NCBI RefSeq assembly: GCF_913777995.1
Contig: NZ_CAJYVE010000050.1
Location: 1 to 64,000, forward strand
DNA length: 64,000 nt
Source of the DNA: an uncultured Pseudomonas sp.
GTDB taxonomy: Bacteria; Pseudomonadota; Gammaproteobacteria; Pseudomonadales; Pseudomonadaceae
Reading direction: 5' to 3'
The position numbers and the translations under genes were made by a program. Positions within the stretch are counted from its first letter, which is position 1, and each line of letters opens with the position of its first letter. The notes below the pieces were generated by a model that saw nothing but the letters and a program-made list of their open reading frames with translations, ran no database searches and was not told where the DNA came from. Shown piece after piece: positions 20,282 to 30,571 of this stretch.

Positions 20282-20629
20282 ATACCCTGTAAGACGTGTG
20301 ATCAGACTAGCGGTTTACCTATCGAAAAAAAGCACAAAAAATTGCTTTGAAATATCGAAAGGTTCGATTGGTAAGCCTTGTGAAGCATCGTGCGCTTCAG
20401 ACCGAAACGACCTGAAACGGTTCGGCAAAGCCCGTCACCACGGGCAAGGCAAGCATCTGCGATTGATTGGCGATTGAGAAATGAAGCCAGGACAACCGGC
20501 TGTCGACTGGCGATGAACGGTCGAAATGCCGGCAAGGCAGGCGAGTTCCCGAAGCAGCTTTTGGAAACTCGGGTGTAGACCTGCACCAGAAGGGCTGGCT
20601 TACGCCACGAAAGGAAATCCCGGCCAAAG
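20282..20629. other. Intergenic region without recognised gene
   Basis: About 350 bases, AT-rich near the cytochrome b561 promoter (GAAAAAAAGCACAAAAAATT at 20324). Short open frames on both strands have no recognisable motifs or ribosome-binding sites. A composite repeat starts at 20630. Confidence 0.6.
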
Positions 20630-20804
20630 CCAATACGGGTCAGTTAAGAGCTCTTGGGCTTTTGTGGGAGCGAGCTTGCTCGCGAACAGGCCAGCAAACC
20701 CAATGCATCTGCTGTGAACGTGGCGCAGCTATCGCGAGCAAGCTCGCTCCCACAAAGCCACAAAACCACAAAGCCACAAAGCGCTTAATCGAACTGTATG
20801 GCGG
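20630..20804. repeat. Composite REP/MITE-like repeat
   Basis: Ends CCAATACGGGTCAGTTAAG (20630) and AAGCGCTTAATCGAACTGTA (20779-) are swapped relative to the copy at 3441-3589, so outer ends invert while the core AATGCATCTGCTGTGAACGT keeps its orientation. Arms are GTGGGAGCGAGCTTGCTCGC (20664-) and TCGCGAGCAAGCTCGCTCCC (20732-). A short run of CACAAAGC/CACAAAAC repeats follows the second arm. Confidence 0.82.
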
Positions 20805-20831
20805 CCAACGCCGGTCCTTGGAAGCCCGCAA

Positions 20832-21899
20832 TCAGCCCTCGCGCCGCCATTGCCGGGGGCTGACGCCGAACCAGCGGCGGAAGGCGCGGGAGAAGGCGCT
20901 GGTTTCCGAGTAGCCCAGCAATGGCGCCAGATCGGAAATCGGCAACTGGTGCTGGCGCAGGTAATGGGTGGCCAGCTCGCGGCGCAACTGGTCCACCACC
21001 ATGGAAAAGCTCAGGTTCTGCTCGCGCAGGCGCCGCTGCAACGACCAACTGGTCATGCCCATTTGCGCCGCAACGTCCTCCAGCACCGGCTCGCCGATCA
21101 GCAACTGCTGGCGTACCCGCTCGCGCACGTCATCGGTGATCGGCAGCTCGCCACGACCACTGAGGCGGCTCAGCTGGCTCAGCGAGTCCTGCATCACCAG
21201 CAGCAACACCGGGTCGCCCTGGGGCATGGCGCGTTGCAGGCCACGCTTGGGAATCAGCAGCGAATTGAACGGCTGCTCGAAATACACCGGCGCGTCGAAG
21301 ACTTTGCAGTGCTCATGCCAGTGCTCCGGCCGCGGGTGCTCGAAATGCACCGCACGCGGCGCCCACTGGCTGCCCAGGCCATGGCGCACCAGGTTCAGCG
21401 CCATGCCCAGGGTCAGCTCGGCATCCTGGCGTCGGCACAGAATTGCCCCGTGCCGTACCTGGTAGTCGAAGCGGTAGCACTCGCCGTCGTCGACCAGGCG
21501 GATCAGGCTGTTGCGCTGGTGCAGCGGAAAGGCCCGGGCGAAGTTGATCAGCGCCTGCTCCACGGTCGCCGAACACAGCCCGATGTAGCCCAGCAGGCCC
21601 AGCGCCTGCGGCTTGAACTGCTGGCCATAGTACAGGCCGAAGTTGTCACAACCCGACTGGCGCGACGCCTCTTCCAGCACCTGGCAGTAATTGGGCAGGG
21701 CCAGGCTGAGGGTGGGGTGGCCGAGCGCCTCCGGGTCGATGCCCGACATGCCGAGGATGCGGTCCGGGTCGCCGCCGTGCTTTTCGATGAAGCTGCACAG
21801 GCCGCTGGCCGCTGCCGCCAGCACACCGGCGTTGCCCTGGGCGCCGCCCATCAAGTGCAGCCCTCCTGGGCCGTCGGGCTGGGTGAGAAGCGATCTCAT
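20832..21899 (-). CDS. AraC-family regulator of the ethanolamine cluster
   Basis: A 355-residue regulator: an N-terminal arabinose-binding-like ligand domain of the OruR/ArgR type (residues ~20-210, with GLYYGQQFKPQALGLLGYIG) and a C-terminal AraC domain with two helix-turn-helix segments (LEDVAAQMGMTSWSLQRRLR and ISDLAPLLGYSETSAFSRAF). The ATG has GGAGGCCACG in front of it. It is transcribed away from exaC-eat-eutBC, which it most likely activates in response to ethanolamine. Target and ligand are inferred from position. Confidence 0.87.
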   Translation of the reverse strand: MRSLLTQPDGPGGLHLMGGAQGNAGVLAAAASGLCSFIEKHGGDPDRILGMSGIDPEALGHPTLSLALPNYCQVLEEASRQSGCDNFGLYYGQQFKPQALGLLGYIGLCSATVEQALINFARAFPLHQRNSLIRLVDDGECYRFDYQVRHGAILCRRQDAELTLGMALNLVRHGLGSQWAPRAVHFEHPRPEHWHEHCKVFDAPVYFEQPFNSLLIPKRGLQRAMPQGDPVLLLVMQDSLSQLSRLSGRGELPITDDVRERVRQQLLIGEPVLEDVAAQMGMTSWSLQRRLREQNLSFSMVVDQLRRELATHYLRQHQLPISDLAPLLGYSETSAFSRAFRRWFGVSPRQWRREG

Positions 21900-22100
21900 C
21901 GTGGCCTCCTTCGAAACAATTTATTTCAGAAAGCAAGAAACACGCCCGTCAGCCCCAGCGCCTCTGGACCGGAGCCCGCGCTGCTGCCCATCCATACTGG
22001 ACGTCCGAAAACGCCCCAAAACGGGTCATATGGAAACACCTGCACCCCACTCGGGCAGTGTTCTTGACCTTGTGCGACACCCGGCGTGCCCTGCGCTGAA

Positions 22101-22141
22101 ACTTGACCGCAGACGACAGCCACTGCGCGGTGCGGTCAAGT
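22101..22141. promoter_or_regulatory. Inverted repeat, candidate operator upstream of exaC
   Basis: ACTTGACCGCA (22101-22111) and TGCGGTCAAGT (22131-22141) are perfect 11-base inverted repeats with a 19-base spacer, centred about 107 bases before the exaC ATG. They lie in the 329-base gap between the divergent regulator and exaC. Half-sites three helical turns apart suit a dimeric activator such as the AraC-type protein. The rest of the gap shows no gene. Confidence 0.55.
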
Positions 22142-22228
22142 CGAGCGCATGAAAGCCGCTCATAGTTCAGGCCAGGCTGTCATTCACCCGTTGGAACAAC
22201 AACAAGAAACCGCTCGGAGAGAATTCCC

Positions 22229-23749
<1,521 letters not shown>

Positions 23750-23776
23750 TCTGCCATTCGCCCAACACCACCACGC

Positions 23777-23795
23777 CCCGCCGCCCGGCGGCGGG
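23777..23795 (+). promoter_or_regulatory. Intercistronic stem-loop between exaC and eat
   Basis: CCCGCCGC, loop CCG, GCGGCGGG: a perfect eight-base-pair GC stem without a T-run, about 20 bases before the eat start. Likely an mRNA-stability element. Confidence 0.5.
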
Positions 23796-23814
23796 CGCTT
23801 GAAGGAGACCTGAC

Positions 23815-25263
23815 ATGTCCAAAGAAACCCTTGCCACACCGCCCTCGCAAGGCGGTGTGGAAACCGAGGCCGTGAGCGCCGACTACTTCGCCAGCCGCCA
23901 GCTCAAGCAGGGCGCCGCCGGCTGGGTACTGCTGATCGGCCTGGGCGTCGCCTACGTGATTTCCGGTGACTACGCCGGCTGGAACTTCGGCCTGGCCCAA
24001 GGGGGCTGGGGCGGCATGTTCATCGCCACCCTGCTGATGGCGACCATGTACCTGTGCATGTGCTTCTCGCTGGCCGAGCTGTCGTCGATGATCCCCACCG
24101 CCGGTGGCGGCTACGGCTTCACCCGCACGGCCTTCGGCCCTTGGGGCGGCTTTCTGACCGGCACGGCGATCCTCATCGAGTACGCCATCGCCCCGGCAGC
24201 CATCGCCTGCTTCATCGGTGCCTACTGCGAGTCGCTGTTCGGTATCGGCGGCTGGGTGATCTACCTGGTGTTCTACGTGGTGTTCATCGGCATCCACATT
24301 CTGGGCGCCGGCGAAGCACTGAAGCTGATGTTCGCCATTACCGCCGTGGCCGCCATTGCCCTGGCCGTGTACATCCTGTCGATGGCGCCACACTTCCAGG
24401 TCAGCAACCTGTTCGACATCCCGGCCACCGAGGCCAAGGGCGCCAGCAGCTTCCTGCCATTCGGCTACATGGGCATCTGGGCCGCGCTGCCCTATGCCAT
24501 CTGGTTCTTCCTGGCCGTCGAAGGCGTGCCACTGGCCGCCGAAGAAACCAAGAACCCGCAGCGTGACCTGCCGCGCGGCCTGATCGGCGCGATGCTGGTG
24601 CTGCTGGCCTTCGCCGGGCTGATCCTGCTGGTCGGCCCTGGCGCCGCCGGTGCCCAGGCGCTGGTGGCTTCCGGCAACCCGCTGGTGGAGTCGCTGGTCA
24701 AGGTCTACGGCGGTTCCACCTGGATGAGCCAGTTCGTCAACCTGGTCGGCCTGGCCGGTCTGATCGCCAGCTTCTTCTCGATCATCTACGCCTACTCGCG
24801 GCAGATCTTCGCCCTGTCGCGGGCCGGCTACCTGCCGCGCGGCCTGTCGCTGACCAACCGCAACAAGGCGCCGGTGATGGCCCTGGTGGTGCCTGGCATC
24901 ATCGGCTTCGGCCTGTCGCTGACCGGCCAGGGCGACCTGCTGATCCTGGTGGCGGTGTTCGGCGCCACACTGTCCTACGTGATGATGATGGCCGCGCACA
25001 TCACCCTGCGCGTACGCCGCCCGGACATGCCCCGCCCGTACAAGACCCCTGGCGGCGTGCTGACTTCGTCGGTAGCCCTGGTGCTGGCCGCCGTGGCGTT
25101 GGTCGCAGGCTTCCTGGTCGACCCACGGGTCGTGATCGGGGCGGCGGTGATCTACGCTCTGTTGATCGCCTACTTCGCGCTGTACAGCCGGCATCACCTG
25201 GTTTCCGGTACGCCGGAAGAAGAGTTCGCTGCCATCCAGGCTGCCGAGCAATCGTTGCGCTGA
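23815..25263 (+). CDS. eat: Ethanolamine permease
   Basis: A 482-residue APC-superfamily transporter with about 12 membrane helices. YVISGDYAGWNFGLAQGGWGG and GGGYGFTRTAFGPWGGF are hallmark segments of the bacterial ethanolamine permease family, as is VEGVPLAAEETKNPQRDLPRG. It imports ethanolamine for EutBC. GAAGGAG precedes the ATG. It lies between exaC and eutB on the same strand. Related amino acid permeases differ in these motifs, so the call is firm. Confidence 0.93.
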   Translation: MSKETLATPPSQGGVETEAVSADYFASRQLKQGAAGWVLLIGLGVAYVISGDYAGWNFGLAQGGWGGMFIATLLMATMYLCMCFSLAELSSMIPTAGGGYGFTRTAFGPWGGFLTGTAILIEYAIAPAAIACFIGAYCESLFGIGGWVIYLVFYVVFIGIHILGAGEALKLMFAITAVAAIALAVYILSMAPHFQVSNLFDIPATEAKGASSFLPFGYMGIWAALPYAIWFFLAVEGVPLAAEETKNPQRDLPRGLIGAMLVLLAFAGLILLVGPGAAGAQALVASGNPLVESLVKVYGGSTWMSQFVNLVGLAGLIASFFSIIYAYSRQIFALSRAGYLPRGLSLTNRNKAPVMALVVPGIIGFGLSLTGQGDLLILVAVFGATLSYVMMMAAHITLRVRRPDMPRPYKTPGGVLTSSVALVLAAVALVAGFLVDPRVVIGAAVIYALLIAYFALYSRHHLVSGTPEEEFAAIQAAEQSLR

Positions 25264-25286
25264 TCGCCAGGCGCCCACGCAGGCAA

Positions 25287-25341
25287 TGGGCACCTCTGCG
25301 AACGCCAGCACTGGCAGGCGGTCGTTTAAATGAGGTGCCCA
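25287..25341 (+). promoter_or_regulatory. Nested inverted repeats between eat and eutB
   Basis: TGGGCACCTC (25287-25296) and GAGGTGCCCA (25332-25341) are perfect inverted repeats. Inside lies a smaller hairpin, GCCAG-CA-CTGGC (25304-25315). Together they could fold into a branched structure about 20 bases upstream of the eutB start. There is no T-run. Confidence 0.55.
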
Positions 25342-25364
25342 GTGGCCGTGACAGGAGACCCCCG

Positions 25365-26759
25365 ATGGCCGGATTTACCCACACCCTCGCCCACATGACC
25401 TGGCGCTTCGAGAGCCTGCGCGAACTGATGGCCAAGGCCAGCCCGGCGCGTTCCGGCGACTTTCTCGCTGAGGTCGCCGCGCAGAACGACGCCGAACGTA
25501 CCGCCGCACAGATGGCCCTGGCCGACGTGCCGCTCAAGCACTTCCTGCAGGAAGCGGTGATTCCGTACGAGAAGGACGAAGTCACCCGGTTGATCATCGA
25601 CACCCACGACACCCGCGCCTTCGCCCCGGTCAGCCACCTCACGGTGGGCGGGCTGCGCGACTGGCTGCTCAGCGAACAGGCCGACGAAGCCAGCCTGAAG
25701 GCCCTGGCGCCCGGCCTGACCCCGGAAATGGTCGCGGCGGTGTCGAAGATCATGCGCATCCAGGACCTGGTACTGGTGGCGCAGAAGACCCGCGTGGAAA
25801 CACGCTTTCGCAATACCCAGGGCCTGCGCGGGCGGATGTCCACGCGCCTGCAGCCCAACCACCCCACCGACGACCCGGCGGGCATTGCCGCCAGCATCGT
25901 CGACGGCCTGCTGTACGGTAACGGCGACGCCATGATCGGCATCAACCCGGCCACCGACAGCATGAGTTCGATCTGCACCCTGCTGGAGATGCTCGACGCC
26001 ATCATCCAGCGCTACCAGATTCCTACCCAGTCCTGCGTGCTGACCCACGTCACCAGCTCCATCGCCGCCATCGAGCGCGGTGCGCCGCTGGACCTGGTGT
26101 TCCAGTCCATCGCCGGCACCGAGGCGGCCAACGCCAGCTTCGGGGTCAGCCTCAAGGTGCTGCAGGAAGGCTACGAAGCTGGCCTGAGCCTCAAGCGCGG
26201 CACCCTGGGCAACAACCTGATGTACTTCGAGACCGGCCAGGGCAGCGCGCTGTCGGCCAACGCCCACCATGGCGTCGACCAGCAGACCTGCGAGACCCGC
26301 GCCTATGGCGTGGCCCGGCACTTCAACCCGTTCCTGGTCAACACCGTGGTCGGTTTCATCGGCCCGGAGTACCTGTACAACGGCAAGCAGATCATCCGCG
26401 CCGGCCTGGAAGACCACTTCTGCGGCAAGCTGCTGGGCGTGCCCATGGGCTGCGACATCTGCTACACCAACCACGCCGAAGCCGACCAGGACGACATGGA
26501 CGTGCTGCTGACCCTGCTGGGCGCGGCGGGTATCAACTTCATCATGGGCATTCCCGGCTCCGACGACGTGATGCTCAACTACCAGACCACCTCGTTCCAC
26601 GATGCGCTGTACGCCCGCAAGGTGCTGGGCCTGCACGCCGCACCGGAGTTCGAGCAGTGGCTGGCACGCATGGGTATCTTCCAGCAACAGGGTGGCCAGC
26701 TGCGCATGGGCGAAGAACTGCCACCGGCCTTCCGCCAGGCCCTGGCGCAACTGGCTTGA
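25365..26759 (+). CDS. eutB: Ethanolamine ammonia-lyase, large (alpha) subunit
   Basis: A 464-residue TIM-barrel subunit that, with EutC and adenosylcobalamin, converts ethanolamine to acetaldehyde and ammonia. Recognisable segments include [58 protein letters not shown] and [18 protein letters not shown]. The ATG at 25365 has ACAGGAG in front; the frame is open ten codons further up but without a better site. The eutC start lies 10 bases downstream of the stop. No microcompartment genes are nearby, so this is the simple cytosolic version. Confidence 0.96.
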   Translation: MAGFTHTLAHMTWRFESLRELMAKASPARSGDFLAEVAAQNDAERTAAQMALADVPLKHFLQEAVIPYEKDEVTRLIIDTHDTRAFAPVSHLTVGGLRDWLLSEQADEASLKALAPGLTPEMVAAVSKIMRIQDLVLVAQKTRVETRFRNTQGLRGRMSTRLQPNHPTDDPAGIAASIVDGLLYGNGDAMIGINPATDSMSSICTLLEMLDAIIQRYQIPTQSCVLTHVTSSIAAIERGAPLDLVFQSIAGTEAANASFGVSLKVLQEGYEAGLSLKRGTLGNNLMYFETGQGSALSANAHHGVDQQTCETRAYGVARHFNPFLVNTVVGFIGPEYLYNGKQIIRAGLEDHFCGKLLGVPMGCDICYTNHAEADQDDMDVLLTLLGAAGINFIMGIPGSDDVMLNYQTTSFHDALYARKVLGLHAAPEFEQWLARMGIFQQQGGQLRMGEELPPAFRQALAQLA

Positions 26760-26769
26760 CGAGGTAAGC

Positions 26770-27579
26770 ATGGCCGACAAATCCCCCGCCACCGCCAACC
26801 CCTGGCAACACCTGCGCCAGCTGACCCCGGCGCGCATCGCCCTGGGTCGCGCCGGCACCAGCCTGCCCACTGCCGCGCAGCTGGATTTCCAGTTCGCCCA
26901 CGCCCAGGCCCGCGACGCGGTGCACCTGCCCTTCGACCACACAGCCATCAGCGAACAGCTGCAGCAGCGTCAGCTCGACACGCTGCTGCTGCACAGCGCC
27001 GCGCCCGACCGCCACACCTACCTGCAACGCCCGGACCTTGGCCGGCGGCTCAATGAGGAGTCGGCACAGCGGCTCGATGAGCATGCCGCCCAACACGGCA
27101 AGGGCCATGACCTGGCGATTGTGATCGCTGACGGCCTGTCGTCCCTGGCCGTGCAGCGCCACAGCTGGCCATTTCTGGAAAAACTGCTGGAGCAGGTGCG
27201 CGCCGAAGGCTGGTCGCTGGCGCCCATCACCTTGGTGCAACAGGGCCGGGTGGCCGTGGCCGACGAAGTGGGTGAACGCCTGGGCGCGAAGATGAGCGTG
27301 ATCCTCATCGGCGAACGCCCGGGGCTCAGCTCGCCAGACAGCCTGGGCCTGTACTTTACCTGGGCACCGAAGGTCGGTCTCAACGACGCCTACCGCAACT
27401 GCATCTCCAACGTGCGGCTGGAGGGCCTGAGCTACGGTATGGCCGCCTACCGGCTGATGTACCTGATGCGCGAGGCCTGCCGCCGCCAGTTGTCGGGTGT
27501 GGACCTCAAGGACGAGGCCGAAGTACCGACGCTGGAAGGCGGTGGACCGGGGAATTTCCTGCTCGACAACAAGCAGTGA
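26770..27579 (+). CDS. eutC: Ethanolamine ammonia-lyase, small (beta) subunit
   Basis: A 269-residue subunit that completes the cobalamin-binding site of ethanolamine ammonia-lyase. Family segments seen are [49 protein letters not shown] and [17 protein letters not shown]. The ATG at 26770 follows GAGGTAAGC, 10 bases after the eutB stop; the same frame is open far upstream only because it overlaps eutB. Last gene of the cluster, followed by a long stem-loop. Confidence 0.96.
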   Translation: MADKSPATANPWQHLRQLTPARIALGRAGTSLPTAAQLDFQFAHAQARDAVHLPFDHTAISEQLQQRQLDTLLLHSAAPDRHTYLQRPDLGRRLNEESAQRLDEHAAQHGKGHDLAIVIADGLSSLAVQRHSWPFLEKLLEQVRAEGWSLAPITLVQQGRVAVADEVGERLGAKMSVILIGERPGLSSPDSLGLYFTWAPKVGLNDAYRNCISNVRLEGLSYGMAAYRLMYLMREACRRQLSGVDLKDEAEVPTLEGGGPGNFLLDNKQ

Positions 27580-27586
27580 TGGCTCC

Positions 27587-27621
27587 GCTGGCTTGCCTGG
27601 TAGCTGCCCAGGCAAGTCAGC
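27587..27621 (+). terminator. Long stem-loop 3' of eutC
   Basis: GCTGGCTTGCCTGG, loop TAGCTGC, CCAGGCAAGTCAGC: a 14-base-pair stem with one G-T wobble. No T-run follows, so it is either a weak intrinsic terminator or a 3'-end protector of the eut transcript. Confidence 0.55.
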
Positions 27622-27716
27622 ACAACGAAATGGAAATCTCCCTCAAAACAAACAGCCATCTCCTGATAAACAGGTCACGCAGCGCACAGTAGAGTCACCG
27701 CTCCCTTGCCATGAAT

Positions 27717-27729
27717 AACCTACTAGGTT
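27717..27729. promoter_or_regulatory. MqsA operator palindrome
   Basis: AACCT-ACT-AGGTT, exactly the AACCT-N3-AGGTT palindrome bound by MqsA in E. coli. It lies 12 bases before the mqsR ATG, so antitoxin binding here would repress the mqsRA operon. Confidence 0.85.
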
Positions 27730-27741
27730 AGCGTGAATTTA

Positions 27742-28038
27742 ATGGAGAAGCGGCTGCCTCATAGCAGGCTATCCACCGTAAGAAAGTTGATCGAAGCCGG
27801 AAATGTTCGCTCCACGAGAACAGCACTCATGGGCGGTGCGGCGTTGGGGCTGGATTTCAATGGAATCCTGAAGGTTGTGATGTCTTTGACCCCGGCAGAC
27901 TTCTGCAAGAGCATGGCGACCCACTCCAATCACAGGATCTGGCAGGACGTGTACCGAACACACACCCAAGTCGGTGAGATCTACCTGAAGCTGACCGTGA
28001 TCGAAGACGTGCTCATCGTATCCTTCAAGGAATCATGA
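27742..28038 (+). CDS. mqsR: mRNA interferase toxin MqsR
   Basis: A 98-residue RelE-fold toxin, exactly the E. coli MqsR length. Conserved segments: MEKRLPHSRLSTVRKLIEAG, LGLDFNGI, DFCKSMATHS, WQDVYR and the C-terminal VLIVSFKES. MqsR cleaves mRNA mainly at GCU/GCA and is neutralised by MqsA. ATG 27742 fits the family better than the in-frame GTG at 27733. The ATGA at 28035 overlaps the mqsA start, coupling the pair. The order toxin before antitoxin is typical of mqsRA. Confidence 0.93.
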   Translation: MEKRLPHSRLSTVRKLIEAGNVRSTRTALMGGAALGLDFNGILKVVMSLTPADFCKSMATHSNHRIWQDVYRTHTQVGEIYLKLTVIEDVLIVSFKES

Positions 28039-28442
28039 ACATGAAATGCCCCTTCTGCGCAGTTGGCGAACTGGCCCACGACATTCGCGACCTGCCCTAT
28101 CTCTACAAAGGCCAACACACGACAATTGATGCGGTGAATGGCGAGTTCTGCAGCGAATGCGCTGAAGCCATTCTCGACACCGAAGAATCGACACGCGTCA
28201 GTCAGGCAATGCTGGCCTTTAACAAACAGGTCAACGCATCGATGGTGGATCCGGGGTTCATCAGCGGCGTGCGCAAGAAACTCGGCCTCGATCAACGCGA
28301 AGCCGGAGAAATCTTTGGCGGTGGGGTCAACGCTTTCTCACGTTATGAAAACGGCAAGGCCAAGCCCCCCGTGGCCCTGGTGAAGCTGCTCAAGGTACTG
28401 GACAGACACCCCGAGCTGTTGAGCGAAGTCCGTACCGCTTGA
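28035..28442 (+). CDS. mqsA: Antitoxin MqsA
   Basis: A 135-residue antitoxin. The N-terminal zinc domain has CPFC and CSEC cysteine pairs and binds MqsR. The C-terminal XRE-type helix-turn-helix contains EAGEIFGGGVNAFSRYENG and binds the operator at 27717-27729. Start at the ATG overlapping the mqsR stop (ATGA); a second in-frame ATG two codons on (MKCPFC) is the alternative. Autoregulation of the operon is expected. Confidence 0.93.
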   Translation: MNMKCPFCAVGELAHDIRDLPYLYKGQHTTIDAVNGEFCSECAEAILDTEESTRVSQAMLAFNKQVNASMVDPGFISGVRKKLGLDQREAGEIFGGGVNAFSRYENGKAKPPVALVKLLKVLDRHPELLSEVRTA

Positions 28443-28487
28443 GCGGAACTCGGCAGTGGCACGGTTTGCTCGAGAGCAAATCACGCT

Positions 28488-28600
28488 GACCTGTAGGCTT
28501 CAGCCGCGAAAGCGCCAGAAAATTCACCGCATCTGCTGTGAACATGTAGTCGCTTCGCGGCTGAAGCCGCTACCTACCCGGCCTAACCGAATTGCATTGG
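28488..28600. repeat. Composite REP repeat
   Basis: Arms TAGGCTTCAGCCGCGAAAGC (28494-) and CGCTTCGCGGCTGAAGCCGC (28551-) flank the core GCCAGAAAATTCACCGCATC continuing to TGCTGTGAACATG (28514-28546). Both arms are of the GGCTTCAGCC type. The outer ends are less conserved than at 3441 or 54385. Confidence 0.8.
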
Positions 28601-28613
28601 CCTTAGCCAGCGG

Positions 28614-30416
28614 TCAGGTGCCGCTGGTGTCGGTCTTGGGCGCGTCGGTCTTGGCCGGGGCCTTTTTCACCGGTTCTTTCTTCACGGGCTCTTTTTTGGC
28701 CGGTTCTTTCTTGACCGCTTCTTTCTTCGCCGGCGCTTTGTGAGTGGCGTCTTTGCTCACCGGTTGCTTTTTCGCCGCGTCTTTCTTCACTGCATCCTTG
28801 GCAGGTGCGGCGGGTGCCGGGGCGGCGGCAGGGGCCGGAGCTACAGCAGGCACGACCGGGGCCGGTGCGGGGGCTGGACTCTGGGCGGGCGCCGGAGCAA
28901 CGGTCGGTTCGGCAGGTTTTTCCACCGGTTTTTCATCACTGCCACCGAATAGCCGCGAGAAGAAACCCGGTTGCTCGTCTTTCTTCGCCGGTGCCACGGC
29001 CGGGGCCGGTACCGGTGGGATGACCTTGGGTTCGAACGACTTGCCAGCCGCCAGGTCCTGCACTTGGCTGGCCGCGCGCTGACCGCTGCGCAGCGCGCCT
29101 TCCAGGGTGCCGGGGTACAGGGCATCGGTGTGCTCGCCGGCAAAGGCGACACGCTGCACGGGCTTTTCCCACACGCGCCAGAACTTGCTGATCTGCCCCG
29201 GGCCGTAGGCCAGGTAAGAGCCGCCCATGCCCGGGTCGACGCTGTAGCGACGGATCTCGTAGCCGGTGTAGGCGCCACGCGCCTGCGGGTAGAAGGCGTG
29301 CAGGCGAATCAGCACCTGGTCGACCAGCTGCTTGTCGCCGAAGGCCTGCATGATCCGCGCATTGTCGCCGGACAGGTTGATCACCACGTTGGCGCCGCCC
29401 TTGAGCGCCGGCTCGATCCACAGCATGCCCAGACCGGTGTTGCTGAAGATCTCGCCCGACATGCGCGCCTTGCTGTCCCACACCGGGGTCTTGAACTTGA
29501 GCATGATCTGGTCGCGCCAGCCGTAGTTGGTGCCACGGATCGCACCCACGTACTTGTCGCCCAGTGCCGGGGTCATCTGGATCTTGGCCAGGGCGCGCAG
29601 CGGTACGGCGACCACCACGTAGTCGGCGCTGTAGCCGATGTTGCCGACCTTGACGGTGACGCTGTCCTTGTCCTGGATGATTGCCGACACCGGCGACTGG
29701 GTCTTGATCGACTTCAATTGCTTGGCGAAGGCTTCGGCCAGTACCACACTGCCGCCGGGCAGGCGCGCAGCGCGCCGGTCACGGTCGTCGACACCGCGAT
29801 ACACGCGGGTCTGCTGGGCCAAGTAGAGCAGCGACAGGCGCGATGGTTCGTCATAGCGGGTGCGAATCTGCTGGTTGACCAGCTGGCGGGCGGTTTCCGG
29901 CAGGTTCTGACGGTCCAGCCAGTTGGCCACGTTGATCTGGTCCAGGGCGAACAGGGTGCTGTTGGCGGCCGGGTTCTCCGGGTCGTCGATGGAACGCGCC
30001 AGGTTGTCCAGGGTGTCTTCGTAACGCTTGAGCGCCTCGGCGGTGGCCGGCTGCTTGGCGGCCAGGTCGGCGGTCGTGAAGTGCACGCCGTCGATCAGGT
30101 AGCTGGGCGTGCGCACGAACTCAGGGGCCGGCACGCTGGCGAGCTTGAAGCGCTCCAGGTACTGGTTGACCAGCGGCTGCGCCTTGGCGTTGCCGATCCA
30201 CTCGCTGGTGGCCAGGCCCGAACGTCCGCCGGTGCTGCCCTTGGCTTCCAGCAGGGTGACCTGCCAGCCCTTTGCCTGCAGTTCATAGGCGGCGGTCAGG
30301 CCGGCCAGGCCAGCGCCGACGACGATAGCGGTACGAGGTTTGTCGTTGGCCAGCGCATTGGCGCTGACCAGCCCAATCAACAACAGTGCACAGCCGCGCA
30401 GCCAGGCAGAACGCAT
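28614..30416 (-). CDS. Exported flavin amine oxidase with Lys/Pro/Ala-rich tail
   Basis: A 600-residue FAD-dependent amine oxidase-like protein. A Sec signal peptide (about 1-25) precedes the dinucleotide motif TAIVVGAGLAGLTAAYEL and the flavin segment GSTGGRSG; the C-terminal flavin motif is FAGEHTDALYPGTLEGALRSG. After residue ~445 comes a roughly 155-residue tail rich in Pro, Ala and Lys, with repeats such as KKEPAKKEPVKKEPVKKAP. The ATG at 30416 has CGGAG upstream; the frame is open 13 codons further. Substrate is unknown. It is divergent from bioA. Confidence 0.85.
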   Translation of the reverse strand: MRSAWLRGCALLLIGLVSANALANDKPRTAIVVGAGLAGLTAAYELQAKGWQVTLLEAKGSTGGRSGLATSEWIGNAKAQPLVNQYLERFKLASVPAPEFVRTPSYLIDGVHFTTADLAAKQPATAEALKRYEDTLDNLARSIDDPENPAANSTLFALDQINVANWLDRQNLPETARQLVNQQIRTRYDEPSRLSLLYLAQQTRVYRGVDDRDRRAARLPGGSVVLAEAFAKQLKSIKTQSPVSAIIQDKDSVTVKVGNIGYSADYVVVAVPLRALAKIQMTPALGDKYVGAIRGTNYGWRDQIMLKFKTPVWDSKARMSGEIFSNTGLGMLWIEPALKGGANVVINLSGDNARIMQAFGDKQLVDQVLIRLHAFYPQARGAYTGYEIRRYSVDPGMGGSYLAYGPGQISKFWRVWEKPVQRVAFAGEHTDALYPGTLEGALRSGQRAASQVQDLAAGKSFEPKVIPPVPAPAVAPAKKDEQPGFFSRLFGGSDEKPVEKPAEPTVAPAPAQSPAPAPAPVVPAVAPAPAAAPAPAAPAKDAVKKDAAKKQPVSKDATHKAPAKKEAVKKEPAKKEPVKKEPVKKAPAKTDAPKTDTSGT

Positions 30417-30571
30417 TGCGCAAACTCCGATAAAAAGTGTGGGAAATTTCAACAAATGACGCGAGGAGCGGCGAGCATACGTGAGTGGCCAAAGGCCTGC
30501 CAGCGCTCAAAGGTTGTTCCGGACCCGGCTCTTCTCTAGTCTTGGCCGATTCGCTTGATGGAGATTGTCCA

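Noticed and set aside
20302-20586. Small minus-strand gene upstream of cytochrome b561
   Set aside because: No ribosome-binding site, no motif, and mixed composition; it is treated as noncoding.
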